Shown piece after piece: positions 42,640 through 52,667 of a stretch of DNA of 64,000 bases. Both the position numbers and the translations under genes were made by a program. Each line of letters begins with the position of its first letter. Position 1 is the first letter of the stretch. Origin of the DNA: Azolla caroliniana (lineage: Eukaryota; Polypodiophyta); the NCBI GenBank assembly GCA_043228905.1, contig JBHGNT010000008.1, positions 16,244,001-16,308,000 on the forward strand, in the 5' to 3' direction. The notes beneath the pieces were generated by a model. It had not been told where the DNA came from. It ran no database searches and was given only the letters and a program-made list of their open reading frames with translations.

Positions 42640-44290
42640 TCGGATGTGGAAGAGATGGAGGAACCGGTTGCCGAAGACCAAAGACGGAGATACCCTCTCA
42701 GGGAGAGAAGAGCCCCCCGGAGATTTCCGGATGCAGAGCATGTATTGTTGACCGATGAGGGGGAGCCGGAAAGCTTCGAGGAAGCAAAGAAAGACACCCA
42801 CAGCCGCAAGTGGTTAAGTGCCATGCAGGACGAGATGAATTCCCTACATGAGAACCACACATATGAATTGACGGAGCTATCGAAAGGAAAGTGTGGGTGA
42901 ACAAGCTGAAACCGGGAGACACCAGAAATCCACTCAGGTACAAGGCCCGGATCGTGGTGAAGGGTTTCCAGCAGAAGAAAGGTGTGGATTTCGATGAGAT
43001 CTTTGCCCCGGTAGTAAAGATGACATCCATCTAGACGGTATTGAGCATAGCAGCAAGCATGGAGCTCAAGGTAGAGCAACTGGACGTCAAGATGACATTC
43101 CTACATGGTGACCTCGAAGAAGAGATCTACATGCATCAACCGGGAGGATTTGAGAAGAAAGGGAAGGAGCACCTAGTTTGCCGACTGAAGAAGAGCTTGT
43201 ACGGATTGAAGCAAGCTCCCCGACAATGGTACCGGAAGTTCAACTCCTTCATGACCGACCAAGGGTACCACAAGACGCAAGCTGACCACTGCGTGTTTGT
43301 GAAGAAATTTGTCGGAGGCGACGTCCTGATACTACTGCTATATGTGGATGATATGTTGATTGTCGAACGAGACCAAATCAAGATCTGAATGTTGAAGAAG
43401 GCTCTGAACCTGACCTTCTCAACCGGCAAGACAGATTTTGGGGATGCACATCATCCGGGACCAGTCAAAGAAGTTGTTGTGGTTATCACAAGAGAAGTAC
43501 ATGACAAAGGTGCTTCAAAGGTTCAACATGTCGGAGGCGAAACCGCTTGGATCGACACTTCCGGCAAATTGCAAGTTGTTCGGAAAGCAAAGCCTGGAGA
43601 CAAAGGTAGAGAAGTCGGATATGACAAAGATACCATATGCCTCTACCGTTGAAAGCCTAATGTATGCAATGGTGTGCACCCTACTGGATATTGCATATGT
43701 TGTCGAAGTAGTCAGCCGGTTCATGAGCAATCCCGGAAAAGATCATTGAAACGTGGTCAAGTGGATACTCCAGTACTTGAAAGGCACCTTGAGTATGTGC
43801 CTCCAGTTCGGCTCAGGTAAACCCCAACTTGACGGATTCGGATATGTCGGCTGATGCAAATATCAATCAATCTACATCCGGATATGTCATGACTTATGCA
43901 GGGGGAACCGTATCATGGCAGTCGAAGCTGTAGAAGTCCGTTGCACTATCAACAACGGAAGCGGAGTATATGGCAGTTGTGGAAGCCGGCAAGGAAGTAA
44001 TATGGATGAAGGACTTCATCAGAGAGCTACGGATCCGACAAGAGGAATATCGGCTCTATTGCGATAGTCAAAGTGCCATCCACCTTGCGAAGAACGTGGC
44101 CTACCATTCCCGGACCAAGCACATCCAAAGGAGATATCACTAGCTCCGGGAGAAGGTAGAAGATCAAGACTTCGTGCTGACGAAGATCCACACGAAGGAG
44201 AACGGATCGGATATGCTGACCAAGGTGCTTTCAACCAACAAGTTGGATGCGTACCGAAGACGGATCGGATTAACGAGAAATCCCATGCCG
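42640..44290 (+). pseudogene. copia RT and RNase H
   Basis: RT: QLDVKMTFLHGDLEEEIYM, LYGLKQAPRQWYRKF, LLLYVDDMLIV near 43350, then a stop at 43386. RNase H: TSGYVMTYAGGTVSW, STTEAEYMAVVEAGKE, YCDSQSAIHLAKN, RTKHIQ. Frames shift near 42895, 43430 and 43830. Confidence 0.85.
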
Positions 44291-44306
44291 GAGCGAAGGG
44301 GGAGTT

Positions 44307-44885
44307 TGTTGGGAATTCGGTCCCTCCAGATGGGATCCGGATGAGAACCGGACAAGCCGGATGAAGGAACCGGATCTGGAAGGGTTCCGGATGAGACTCG
44401 GAAACCGGATCAACTAAATCCGGATGGATCCGATGCAAACCGGATTCAAGGATATATGTGTAAATATGTTTCAGAGTAAGCCCACTGTGGCTATATTTGT
44501 AAATAACCCTAAGGTCATATGAGTATAAATATGACTTAGGGCAATCACATTTATTGTTTTTATTATTGTTGTAGAGAGAGAGAGAGGGGGGGTAGCTACG
44601 AGCACTTTCTGTTGTAACCGCCGTCTGGCGAAGATCGCAAGCACGAGGTCGTTGCCTTTGTGTTTCCACTTTGTATTTCCTCTCATATACTGATAGTTCG
44701 GACTCCGTGGGCTCTCGTGATTTTTTTCCCGATTAGGGTTTTCCACGTAAACATCTTGTGTTCTCTATCGTTGTTTTGTGTACGTGCATTCATCATACCT
44801 ATTTCCCATTTCTGTGTTTGGTCCTTCATAGAGTGATTTGCGACTCGGTTGTGGCCGAGCAATACTTCCGCGCTAGTTCCTCACA
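44307..44885 (+). repeat. copia 3' LTR
   Basis: TGTTGGGAATTC after GAAGGGGGAGTT (polypurine tract) to CCTCACA, followed by GAAAC. Confidence 0.9.
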
Positions 44886-45428
44886 GAAACTCCATGTCAT
44901 AGATTTCCTTTTCTATCATGATGAGTTCTTGTTTGGCCATGGAAACCTATCCCACGATCCAACTACATGATGGGTATCTTTGTTGGAGTCATTGTAAGGC
45001 TATTAGTCCCCATTTTGTCCTTTGTCGTTTTTCCTGAGCATCTTTACTTAGGGTCTTGATGATCTCATGTAATAGATTTGAAGTTCTTGTTAGTTTAACT
45101 AGAAGTTTGTCGGATGTTGATGGGTCATTGACGGGTAATGACCATTGGGTGGTGAGTTGTTCCTTCACCTTTGTGACTGTGTAAATAGTGTGTAGGATTC
45201 GAAGTTGGAATGAGTTGCACTTTTGGTGCAACTAAAAATGACCAATTACTGGGTAGTGGTTAGAGAAAGTCGTGCCTAGAGTTATGTGTCACCAGCCTCC
45301 CTTCCCTTCTTGGGCCTCGCCTACATAAATGCGGTCGATGTGAGATAGGGTGGGTCCACTACTCCGCCCAATTGATCGAGAAAATAATAGAGAGTCCCTT
45401 TTTCGTTGAAAGTTGCCTGAATGCCATA
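44886..45428 (-). pseudogene. LINE fragment, endonuclease C-terminal part
   Basis: The minus strand has SHIDRIYVGEAQEGKGGW and TTFSNHYPVIGHF, the apurinic-type endonuclease end (S.IDRI..., SDHYPV), then the linker DAQEKRQRTKWGLIAL. Split from its upstream part (51096-51278) by the chromovirus and from its downstream part (38960-39384) by the copia. Confidence 0.78.
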
Positions 45429-45864
45429 TGTCATGATATGGCAAGACTCGAACCCATGACCTTAGGTTATATGGGTCACGCTCTTGACCATTAGATCATC
45501 TATTGTAATACGTAAGATATTATTTTCATTTACATTTTATTATAGGAAATTAATGTATATTCCAGATTTCTCTAGAACATTCTAGAAGCTTCAGGATTAC
45601 TCCTGAAAACACTATAAAAGAGGGCACTAGGCATTATGTTGAACCAAATTGGTTCAACGCCAGTCTTAAGCCTTTTAGCCACCATTGTATATTCTCTTCA
45701 CATAATACATATCTTTCTTATCATCACTCTCTCCCTCTCTTGATCTCTCTCTTTCTCTCCGTCTCGCTCACTTCTTCCTTCTCTCAAAGAAGTTCTACAC
45801 CTCTCATAGTACTAATCCTCCATTTAGTACTAATTCCCTCTCTGTCTTAGTACTGTTCCTGACA
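45429..45864 (+). repeat. Tcn1-like 5' LTR
   Basis: TGTCATGATATGG to TTCCTGACA. Antisense tRNA-like segment at 45429-45505. TATAAAA at 45613-45619. AATTGGTTCAA at 45647-45657. Confidence 0.93.
45613..45619 (+). promoter_or_regulatory. TATA box of Tcn1-like LTR
   Basis: TATAAAA, 34 nt before AATTGGTTCAA, which would place the mRNA 5' end there. The same box occurs in the 3' LTR and in the solo LTR. Confidence 0.7.
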
Positions 45865-45866
45865 GT

Positions 45867-45877
45867 TTGAACCAATT
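45867..45877 (+). other. candidate self-priming site
   Basis: TTGAACCAATT begins two bases after the LTR end and is the exact complement of AATTGGTTCAA in the LTR (45647-45657) near the expected mRNA start. There is no match to a tRNA 3' end that I recognise. Tf1 and sushi elements prime from their own mRNA 5' end with 11 nt. Confidence 0.65.
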
Positions 45878-45937
45878 TTCCTACCTTCTGTCTCTCTCAT
45901 TTCCTACTAATCTCTTATTCCTCTTTTCTTTCATCCC

Positions 45938-47089
45938 ATGGCCATTGTTAGCGCTGAAGAATATCAATCTGTTTTCTCGGAATTTCAATGCTTGAAAGAG
46001 AAGTTCCATGCTTTGGAACAAGAAAACCAACGATTGTTGGGGGATCTTCGGCAAATCTCCTTAGAAAAGTAGCGAACGCAACAACAGCATGGGGAACTTG
46101 CGTTACGCGTGCAACAACTCGAAGCAACCATCGTAGCGATGCAACAACAAGGGCCCGAAACACAAGGGATTCATAAAGAACCCAAGATTGGCCTTCCCAC
46201 GAAGTTCGATGGAAGGTGATCGCAGTTTAGAGGGTTCCTTAACCAGGTACGATTAGTTATTCAAATGCATCCTTCCCGATATCCCACCGATGCATCACGA
46301 GTGGGTTTAGTAGGCACTTTGTTAAGTGGCTCAGCGTTGGCATGGTTCGCTCCACTATTAGAAAAGGAATCTCTGTTACTCAACAATTTTGAAGAGTTTC
46401 TAGGTGAGTTTAAAGCATGTTTCGGAGATACTGATAGCATCAGGACCGCAATCAACAATATTCGGCGATTACGGCAAGGTGACCGTCCAGCCTCCGCATA
46501 CGCTGCAGATTTTCGCCTACTCCCCGCCGATATCCCTTGGGATGATCAAGCGTTGATGGAGCAATTCCATTATGGTTTACGCAACGAAGTCAAGGATTTA
46601 CTCTTAACCTTCCCCGAAGAGCCAAAGTCCTTAACAGAAGCAATCAGTCGCGCGGTGAGATGTGACAACCGCCTCTTTGAGCGACATTCAAAACGACAGC
46701 TACAGATGCCGAGGGCAAGATCAGAGCCCACCTATGCCTCAGTGGTAGCAAGACCTTTTCCGAGGGAGTCATATAATGCGCCTCCAGCGAATACTCCGAC
46801 TCCGATGGAGATTGACACTACACGTCGTCGAGGGCCATTATCCGAAGAAGAAAAGCAATGACGCCGTACAAATCGACTATGTCTTTACTGCGGTGGACCA
46901 GGACATATCGCAATAAATTGCCCCCATAGGCCAAGAAGACAGGTATACCAAATAGTCGCTAGTTCTAATTGTACTAAACCCGAGCCTATTTCAGTAGGGA
47001 TATCTGATAATCCTAATAGTACTAATATCCCAGATCTAGCAAACAAATTTGATGTCCTTAGTCAGTTCGAAGAAGAGTTAAACGACTAA
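45938..47089 (+). pseudogene. gag: Tcn1-like Gag
   Basis: ATG at 45938 (MAIVSAEEYQSVF), a coiled-coil-like N-terminus, then the retrotrans_gag core (GTLLSGSALAWFAPLLEKE, FLGEFKACFGD, RLRQGDRPASAYAADF). Knuckle CLYCGGPGHIAINC. Stops at 46069, 46218 and 46859. The natural stop is TAA 47087-47089, inside the frameshift signal. Confidence 0.88.
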
Positions 47090-47121
47090 GTCCAACCAAA
47101 ATAGGAGTCGTTTGGTTGGAC
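47077..47121 (+). promoter_or_regulatory. predicted -1 frameshift signal: GTTAAAC plus hairpin
   Basis: GTTAAAC (47077-47083) is in the gag phase TTA AAC. Six nt later a perfect 11-bp stem forms, GTCCAACCAAA (47090-47100) with TTTGGTTGGAC (47111-47121), loop of 10 nt. The gag stop TAA lies between. The -1 frame is open into protease. Confidence 0.75.
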
Positions 47122-47543
47122 AGCCCTAGATCTGTGCAGCCCATTAGTGGTTCCATTCCCTCTAAGCAAGTTAGTGATGTGTTCGTAGCCCAAGTAATAG
47201 TTAGTACTAAAAGTACCCCTCTAGTACATGTCCTAGCACTCCTAGATTCCGGAGCTAAGTCTTGCTTTATGGATAAGAAATTTGCTCAAGCTCATAAGAT
47301 ATCCCTAAGAAAACTCTAGTGTCCAGCCTCTGTAGTAGTCATTGATGGACGTCCCATTGCTTCCGGAAATATCATAGAAGAGTTAGAGCCCATTAGTATT
47401 GTCCTAGATAACTTAGCATATGTAGTATCATTTAGTATTATTGGTATCCCAAAACATCCTATAGTTTTAGGATTATCGTGGTTCGAGTTACATAACCCAG
47501 ACATAGATTGGAGAACAAGAGAAATCCGGTGTCGACAAACCTA
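47092..47543 (+). pseudogene. Tcn1-like protease
   Basis: Frame -1 to gag. ALLDSGAKSCFMDKKFA holds the catalytic DSG, then IDGRPIASGNI and IVLGLSWFELHNPDIDWR. One stop at 47317-47319 and one at the end. Confidence 0.85.
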
Positions 47544-47559
47544 AGGGTCAACTCAGAAG

Positions 47560-49248
47560 ATGGCAACCATTTCGCTACGTCAATTGCGTAAAGAAGGGCG
47601 CAAGGAGGAAATGTTCCTCTTTGCAATATCAGTAAACCCCTCCAGCACCACTAAAGAAGAATCCACCGTTCAACTTCCCGAGAAGTATCGTCATTACGAT
47701 GATGTGTTCGATAAAGTACAAGCCAACACACTTCCTCATCATCGACCGTACGATTGCCCCATCGATTTACAACCAGGAAAAGAGCCGCCATGGGGACCGA
47801 TCTACAATTTGTCACCAACCGAGCTGGAAGTCCTTCGGTCCTATATAGAGGAGAATTTGGAAAATGGTTTCATTTGGCATTCGAAATCTCCAGTCGGCGC
47901 GCCCATTTTCTTCGTCAAGAAAAAGCATGGATCGCTTCGTCTCGTTGTAGATTATCGTGGCTTGAATAAGGTTATAATCATGAATAGGTATGCTCTTCCC
48001 CTTATCTCAAGTCTTTTAGAACAAATCAATGGTGCCAGGTTCTTCACGAAGATCGACTTACGGGGAGCATATAACCTCGTACGGATCCGACCAGGAGACG
48101 AATGGAAGACCGCGTTTCGCACCAGATATGGGCACTTCGAGTATACGGTCATGCCGTTCGGCCTCACTAATGCACCGGCAGTCTTCTAGCACATGGCTAA
48201 TGATATATTCTGAGATCTATTGGATGATTGTTTGATCATCTATTTGGATGATCTACTGGTTTATTCAAAGACCCAAGAAGAACATGATTCTCATGTACTA
48301 TTAGTACTAAAACGACTTCGAGAACATGGTCTGTATGCAAAGCTAGAAAAATGTAGTTTCGGGTGCAACCAAGTGGAATTTCTCGGCTACATCATTTCGT
48401 CAGAAGGCATCTCCATGGACCCAGCTAAGGTCAAAACGGTGGTAGAATGGCAGACTCCGCGTTCGGTGTGGGATGTGCAATGCTTCCTAGGCTTTGCCAA
48501 TTTTTACCGGAAGTTCATACAAGATTACTCAAAGATTGTTCTACCTCTCACACAACTTACCAGGAAGGGACAATCGTTCATCTGGTCTGAAGAAACGGAC
48601 ATGGCTTTCGAGAGTCTTAAAAAGGCATTTACATCGGCTCCAATTCTAGCTCATGTCGATCTGGAAAAACCATTCATTATCGAAGCTGACACATGGGATT
48701 TTGCATTGGGGAGCATTCTGTCACAACAGGGGAATGATGAGAAGCTACATCCTGTGGCTTTTCACTCACGCAAGTTTGACGCCGCCGAAATGAACTACGA
48801 AATTCATGATAAGGAGCTATTGGGAATAGTGGATTCTTTTATGCAATGGAGGCATTTTCTGGAGGGATCCTCTCATCCAGTCACCGTATTTAGTGACCAC
48901 AAGAATCTTGCCTACTTTCAGGATGCTCGTGTGTTGAATCGACGTCAAGCTCGGTGGGCCCACTTCCTCACGCGTTTCGACTTCAAAATTACATATCGTC
49001 CTGGGAAGCACCAAAGGAAGGCAGATGCATTATCACGGCGTTCGTATCTAGCACCTCGTCCCGGCGAGCCAACTTTCGATAACCAAAAACAAGTCATCTT
49101 GGGACCGGCACGACTACAAGCAACACAGATCTTTAACATGCCCATGGATTCCCGCATTATCGATACCATACGTGAAGACTTGAAGATAGATGCGTTCGCG
49201 CAAGCTATACTAGCACAAATTGATCCCTCTCGAGCGTCGTGTTCATAG
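47560..49248 (+). pseudogene. pol: Tcn1-like RT and RNase H
   Basis: [15 protein letters not shown] and [20 protein letters not shown] lead into [61 protein letters not shown] near 48238. RNase H follows (FIIEADTWDFALG, NYEIHDKELLGIV, FSDHKNLAYF, KADALSRRSYLAP). Stops at 48187 and 48210 within RT. Confidence 0.92.
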
Positions 49249-49254
49249 TCGCAA

Positions 49255-50395
49255 CCACCAGGTACGGACTTTCGGCAATTCAAATACCATGATGGATTAC
49301 TCTTCTTTAAAGAACTTTTGTATGTTCCTAATGATTCTTGCCGCCTTCGAGTAGTACAAAATTGTCATGACACATATACAGCTAGGCATTTTGGTAGTAC
49401 TAAAATATTAGATTTAGTACAACGATCATTCTAGTGGCCTTGTATGCGACAATTTGTCGAGGATTTTGTTCAGACTTGTGATACATGTTGCAGAGCGAAA
49501 ATGCCAAGGCATCATCCATATGGTTTATTAGAACCATTACCAATTCCAAGCAAGCCGTGGCAATCCATTGCTCTAGACTTCATCACAGTTCTTCCAATCT
49601 CTAAGGGGTTCAATGCGATTCTAACGGTGCTCGATCGATATACGAAGATGGCTCATTTCTTGCCATGTACTAAGGAGATCTCTAGTGAAGACACTGCCGA
49701 AATTGTCATGCGTGAAGTATGTCGACATCATGGACTTCCCGATAATATCATCAGCGACCGTGGACCCCAGTTCGTGTCAAAATTCTGGAAGCACCTTTTT
49801 AACATGCTCAAGGTCACTTGTAACCTCTCCTCCGGCTACCACCCACAAACTGACGACCAAGCTGAACGAACAAATCAAACACGGGAGCAGTATATGCGGT
49901 GCTTTCTCAACTATCATCAGGATGACTGGGCAGATGTTCTCCACTTTGCCGAATTTGCCTATAACAACTCTATCCACGCATCCACTAAAGTTACGCCATT
50001 TTATGCTTATACGGGATGTCACCCCCGGTGGAGTGTACTTGAAACCCCAGAGGTGTCCACAAATCCGTGCACGGAGGATCGTTTGGAGCGGTTACGCAAG
50101 ATACAAGTGGATTTATCTACTCATCTCCAACAAGCTCAACAAACACACAAGGTCTACGCGGATCGTCATCGACTTCCATCCAGTTTTAATATTGGAGATC
50201 GGGTGTGGTTGCTACGACGACACATCAAGACTACTCGCCCATGTGAGAAGTTGGATTATCAGCGATTAGGTCATTTCCGTATTATCGGAAAGATTAATGA
50301 TGTCGCTTTTCGTCTCGATCTACCGCCTCAACTTCGGATACATCCGGTGTTTCATAGTTCTCTCCTCTCACGAGAGCACCATCCCAGGACATCTT
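49255..50395 (+). pseudogene. pol: Tcn1-like integrase
   Basis: Zinc-binding part with CDTCCRAK, core ALDFITVLPIS, IISDRGPQFVSKFW, HPQTDDQAERTNQ with all three acids, then the GPY/F-like module and HPVFHSSLL. A stop at 49432-49434 lies in the zinc-binding part. A frameshift near 50380 moves the chromodomain into the next frame. Confidence 0.9.
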
Positions 50396-50657
50396 ATACA
50401 ACCTCCACCCCCGATCGAGCTTGAAGATGGGCCGGTGTACGAGGTTGCCACCATCCTTGATTCCAAGATTGTTCGCAACAAGCTCTATTATCTAGTCGAT
50501 TGGCTAGGCTATAGCCCCAACGAACGTACTTGGGAACCAATCGAGAATGTGACCAATGCTCGTGCTCTTCTTGAAGACTTCCATTGTCAATATCCACACA
50601 AACCGGGTCCTCAATCCAAGACGACTTGTGACACTCGTCGTTTTAAAGGGGGGATAG
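50385..50657 (+). pseudogene. Tcn1-like chromodomain and C-terminus
   Basis: PPPPIELEDGPVYEVATILD, KLYYLVDWLGYSPNERTWEP, NVTNARALLEDFH: a complete chromodomain with aromatic cage residues Tyr, Trp and Tyr. Such domains guide integration to modified histones. Frameshifted relative to integrase. Confidence 0.9.
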
Positions 50658-51095
50658 TGTCATGATATGGCAAGACTCGAACCCATGACCTTAGGTTATA
50701 TGGGTCGAGCTCTTGACCATTAGATCATCTATTGTAATACGTAGGATATTATTTTTATTTACATTTTATTATAGGAAATTAATGTATATTCCAGATTTCT
50801 CTAGAACATTCTAGAAGCTTCAGGATTACTCCTGAAAACACTATAAAAGAGGGCACTAGGCATTATGTTGAACCAAATTGGTTCAACGCCAGTCTTAAGC
50901 CTTTTAGCCACCATTGTATATTCTCTTCACATAATACATATCTTTCTTATCATCACTCTCTCCCTCTCTTGATCTCTCTCTCTTTCTCTCCGTCTCGCTC
51001 ACTTCTTCCTTCTCTCAAAGAAGTTCTACACCTCTCATAGTACTAATCCTTCGTTTAGTACTAATTCCTTCTCTGTCTTAGTACTGTTCCTGACA
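50658..51095 (+). repeat. Tcn1-like 3' LTR
   Basis: TGTCATGATATGG after AAAGGGGGGATAG to TTCCTGACA. Same TATA, palindrome and tRNA-like segment as the 5' LTR. Confidence 0.93.
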
Positions 51096-51278
51096 TTATC
51101 CATAGTGCACCAGAATTTTGTGTTATCCCAGTGTTTCTTCAGTTTGTTCACGAGGTTTTCATCTCTTATTCTTGTTACAAAAGATGTTTCTTGGCTACAT
51201 TGCGCGCGTAGGACGGTGTAGAGTCATTGCACGGTGGCTATAGGGATGGGGTGGTGGCGACGACTGCGGTGGGGACGT
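51096..51278 (-). pseudogene. LINE fragment, endonuclease N-terminal part
   Basis: The minus strand reads CSQETSFVTRIRDENLVNKL, then KKHWDNTKFWCTMD, consistent with the QET motif and following part of a LINE endonuclease. Joins 45428 if the chromovirus is removed. Confidence 0.55.
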
Positions 51279-52052
51279 TGTCATGAAGATTTTTGGCTAT
51301 GGTGAGAAAACCAGGAGGGACAAATAAAATGGGGATGTACAACATTGCACATGCATTTGTAAATTTGTGTAATAAGAATAAGTAAACAAAATGTAATGGG
51401 AAGGGTAATAATCTAAGGTGTTAAAGGTGCACCATGAAGTTCGTAGAGGCATAAATGTGTTGTGCACTTTGTAGAGTAGAATGAGTAGTGGGCATTAAGA
51501 GTAAATGTGATAGGAGAGAGAGAGTTAAGGCCCACCGATTTAAGATCAAGGGAGATATTCCCATTAAATGAAAGGGGATTTGACTCCCTCTTGTAATGTG
51601 TTCACCCCTTACTACTATAAAAGGGAGTGAGGGGTCACTAGTGAAGGGGTTGCCTATTTTGAGTGAGAGAGGTATATCACTTAGGTCGAGGGGTTTTATT
51701 CAGTTTTAATGGTTTCTTCTAGGGTTTTCTTCTTGGGTTTCTTTTAGGGTTTCTATGCTTCTTTGCTTACTTATCTGGTTAGGGTTTTCTTGTAGTCGTT
51801 TTGGGTGCGGCCTATGCAACCTTGGTTGTAATCTTTTGTGAAATCTTAATATAGCATGTTGATGTTTCTTGTCTTATGGGTGTATCTTGCCTCCATCTAT
51901 TCTATTCTATTCTATGTTTATGTGTTATTCTTCCTCTTCTCCTCTTGAGCTAAGATTCCATTTTGTGTATTATTCCTTCTCCTCTACTCCCTAGTCCAAG
52001 ACCCCTGTGGTCCCGCCTCGGATCCTACACGTACTCACGGAATACCACGACA
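51279..52052 (+). repeat. solo LTR, E lineage
   Basis: TGTCATGAAG to CCACGACA. U5 box TCCAAGACCCCTGTGGTCCC near 51993. Flanks ACGT (51275-51278) and ACAT (52053-52056), a duplication that differs by a C-to-T type change at CpG. Confidence 0.78.
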
Positions 52053-52300
52053 ACATTGTGACAACCACTGCCTATTGGTCGTTTGCAAGAAGTGGTGGGG
52101 GGCAAGTGTAGGTTCTGCAGAGGGTGTGGTGATTTTTGTGCCCCATGTCTGCAAACCTCCACTTTGCACTGGCAAGGGTGCGCAATTCATCCCAGTTCCT
52201 GCTCCGCTCTCGTTGTGGCTCTCACAAGGATGCCCTTCAGCTCTTGGTTCGTTGGAGTTGTTGCATGCATGGTATTATGACATGTTATGTGAATAAAGAA
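52053..52300. other. possible LINE continuation, unclear
   Basis: The minus strand is open over about 70 codons rich in Pro and Thr, and would continue the LINE upstream of the solo LTR. No motif is recognised. Confidence 0.25.
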
Positions 52301-52452
52301 AACATAGCTTAAAGGGAAAGAACTAAGCATTGGAACAATAGGATCAAGGGTTCAATACTAACTAAAGACGATGGGGCTAAAACAATGAGTTATAATTCAT
52401 AAGTGACGATAAAGAAGCGTTGTGATACTCCTTGCTAAAATCTAACACCCAC

Positions 52453-52667
52453 TTAACGATAAGAACAAGTGCAATTCATGTTAAAAGGAGATACTACTAA
52501 TGTTAACGATAAGAACAAGTGCAATTCATGTTAAAAGGAGATACTACTAATGTTATCTAACAAGAGAGGTCGTTGACAAGTTCATTGGGTTCAATTGCAA
52601 TGCATGTTAAAAGGAGATAATACTAATGTTATCAAACAAGAGAGGTCGTTGATAAGTTCATTGGGTT
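52453..52667 (+). repeat. overlapping tandem duplications
   Basis: A 50-bp unit repeats at 52453 and 52503, and a 75-bp unit (GTTAAAAGGAGATA, CAAGAGAGGTCGTTGA) repeats at 52528 and 52603. Confidence 0.85.

Larger units (their letters stand above)
39385..44885 (+). mobile_element. copia element inserted in a LINE, chimeric 5' end
   Basis: Left and right LTRs with GAAAC duplications at 39380-39384 and 44886-44890. The left LTR is followed not by a PBS but by GAAAC and about 150 bp of the same LINE sequence that follows the right LTR, then gag from its middle. Pol has many stops. A solo chromovirus LTR (41001-41436) sits between protease and integrase. Confidence 0.85.
45429..51095 (+). mobile_element. 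Tcn1-like chromovirus (Tf1/sushi type)
   Basis: LTRs of 436 and 438 bp, nearly identical, so fairly recent. Gag with CLYCGGPGH knuckle, protease, RT, RNase H, integrase, chromodomain. The Gag and protease wording (KISLRKL, VVIDGRPIASG, IVLGLSW) is that of sushi/Tcn1 chromoviruses. Stops and one late frameshift disable it. No clear target duplication (CCATA left, TTATC right). Confidence 0.92.

Noticed and set aside
45424-51100. Target duplication of the Tcn1-like element
   Set aside because: Flanks CCATA and TTATC do not match; the duplication is lost or the ends recombined.
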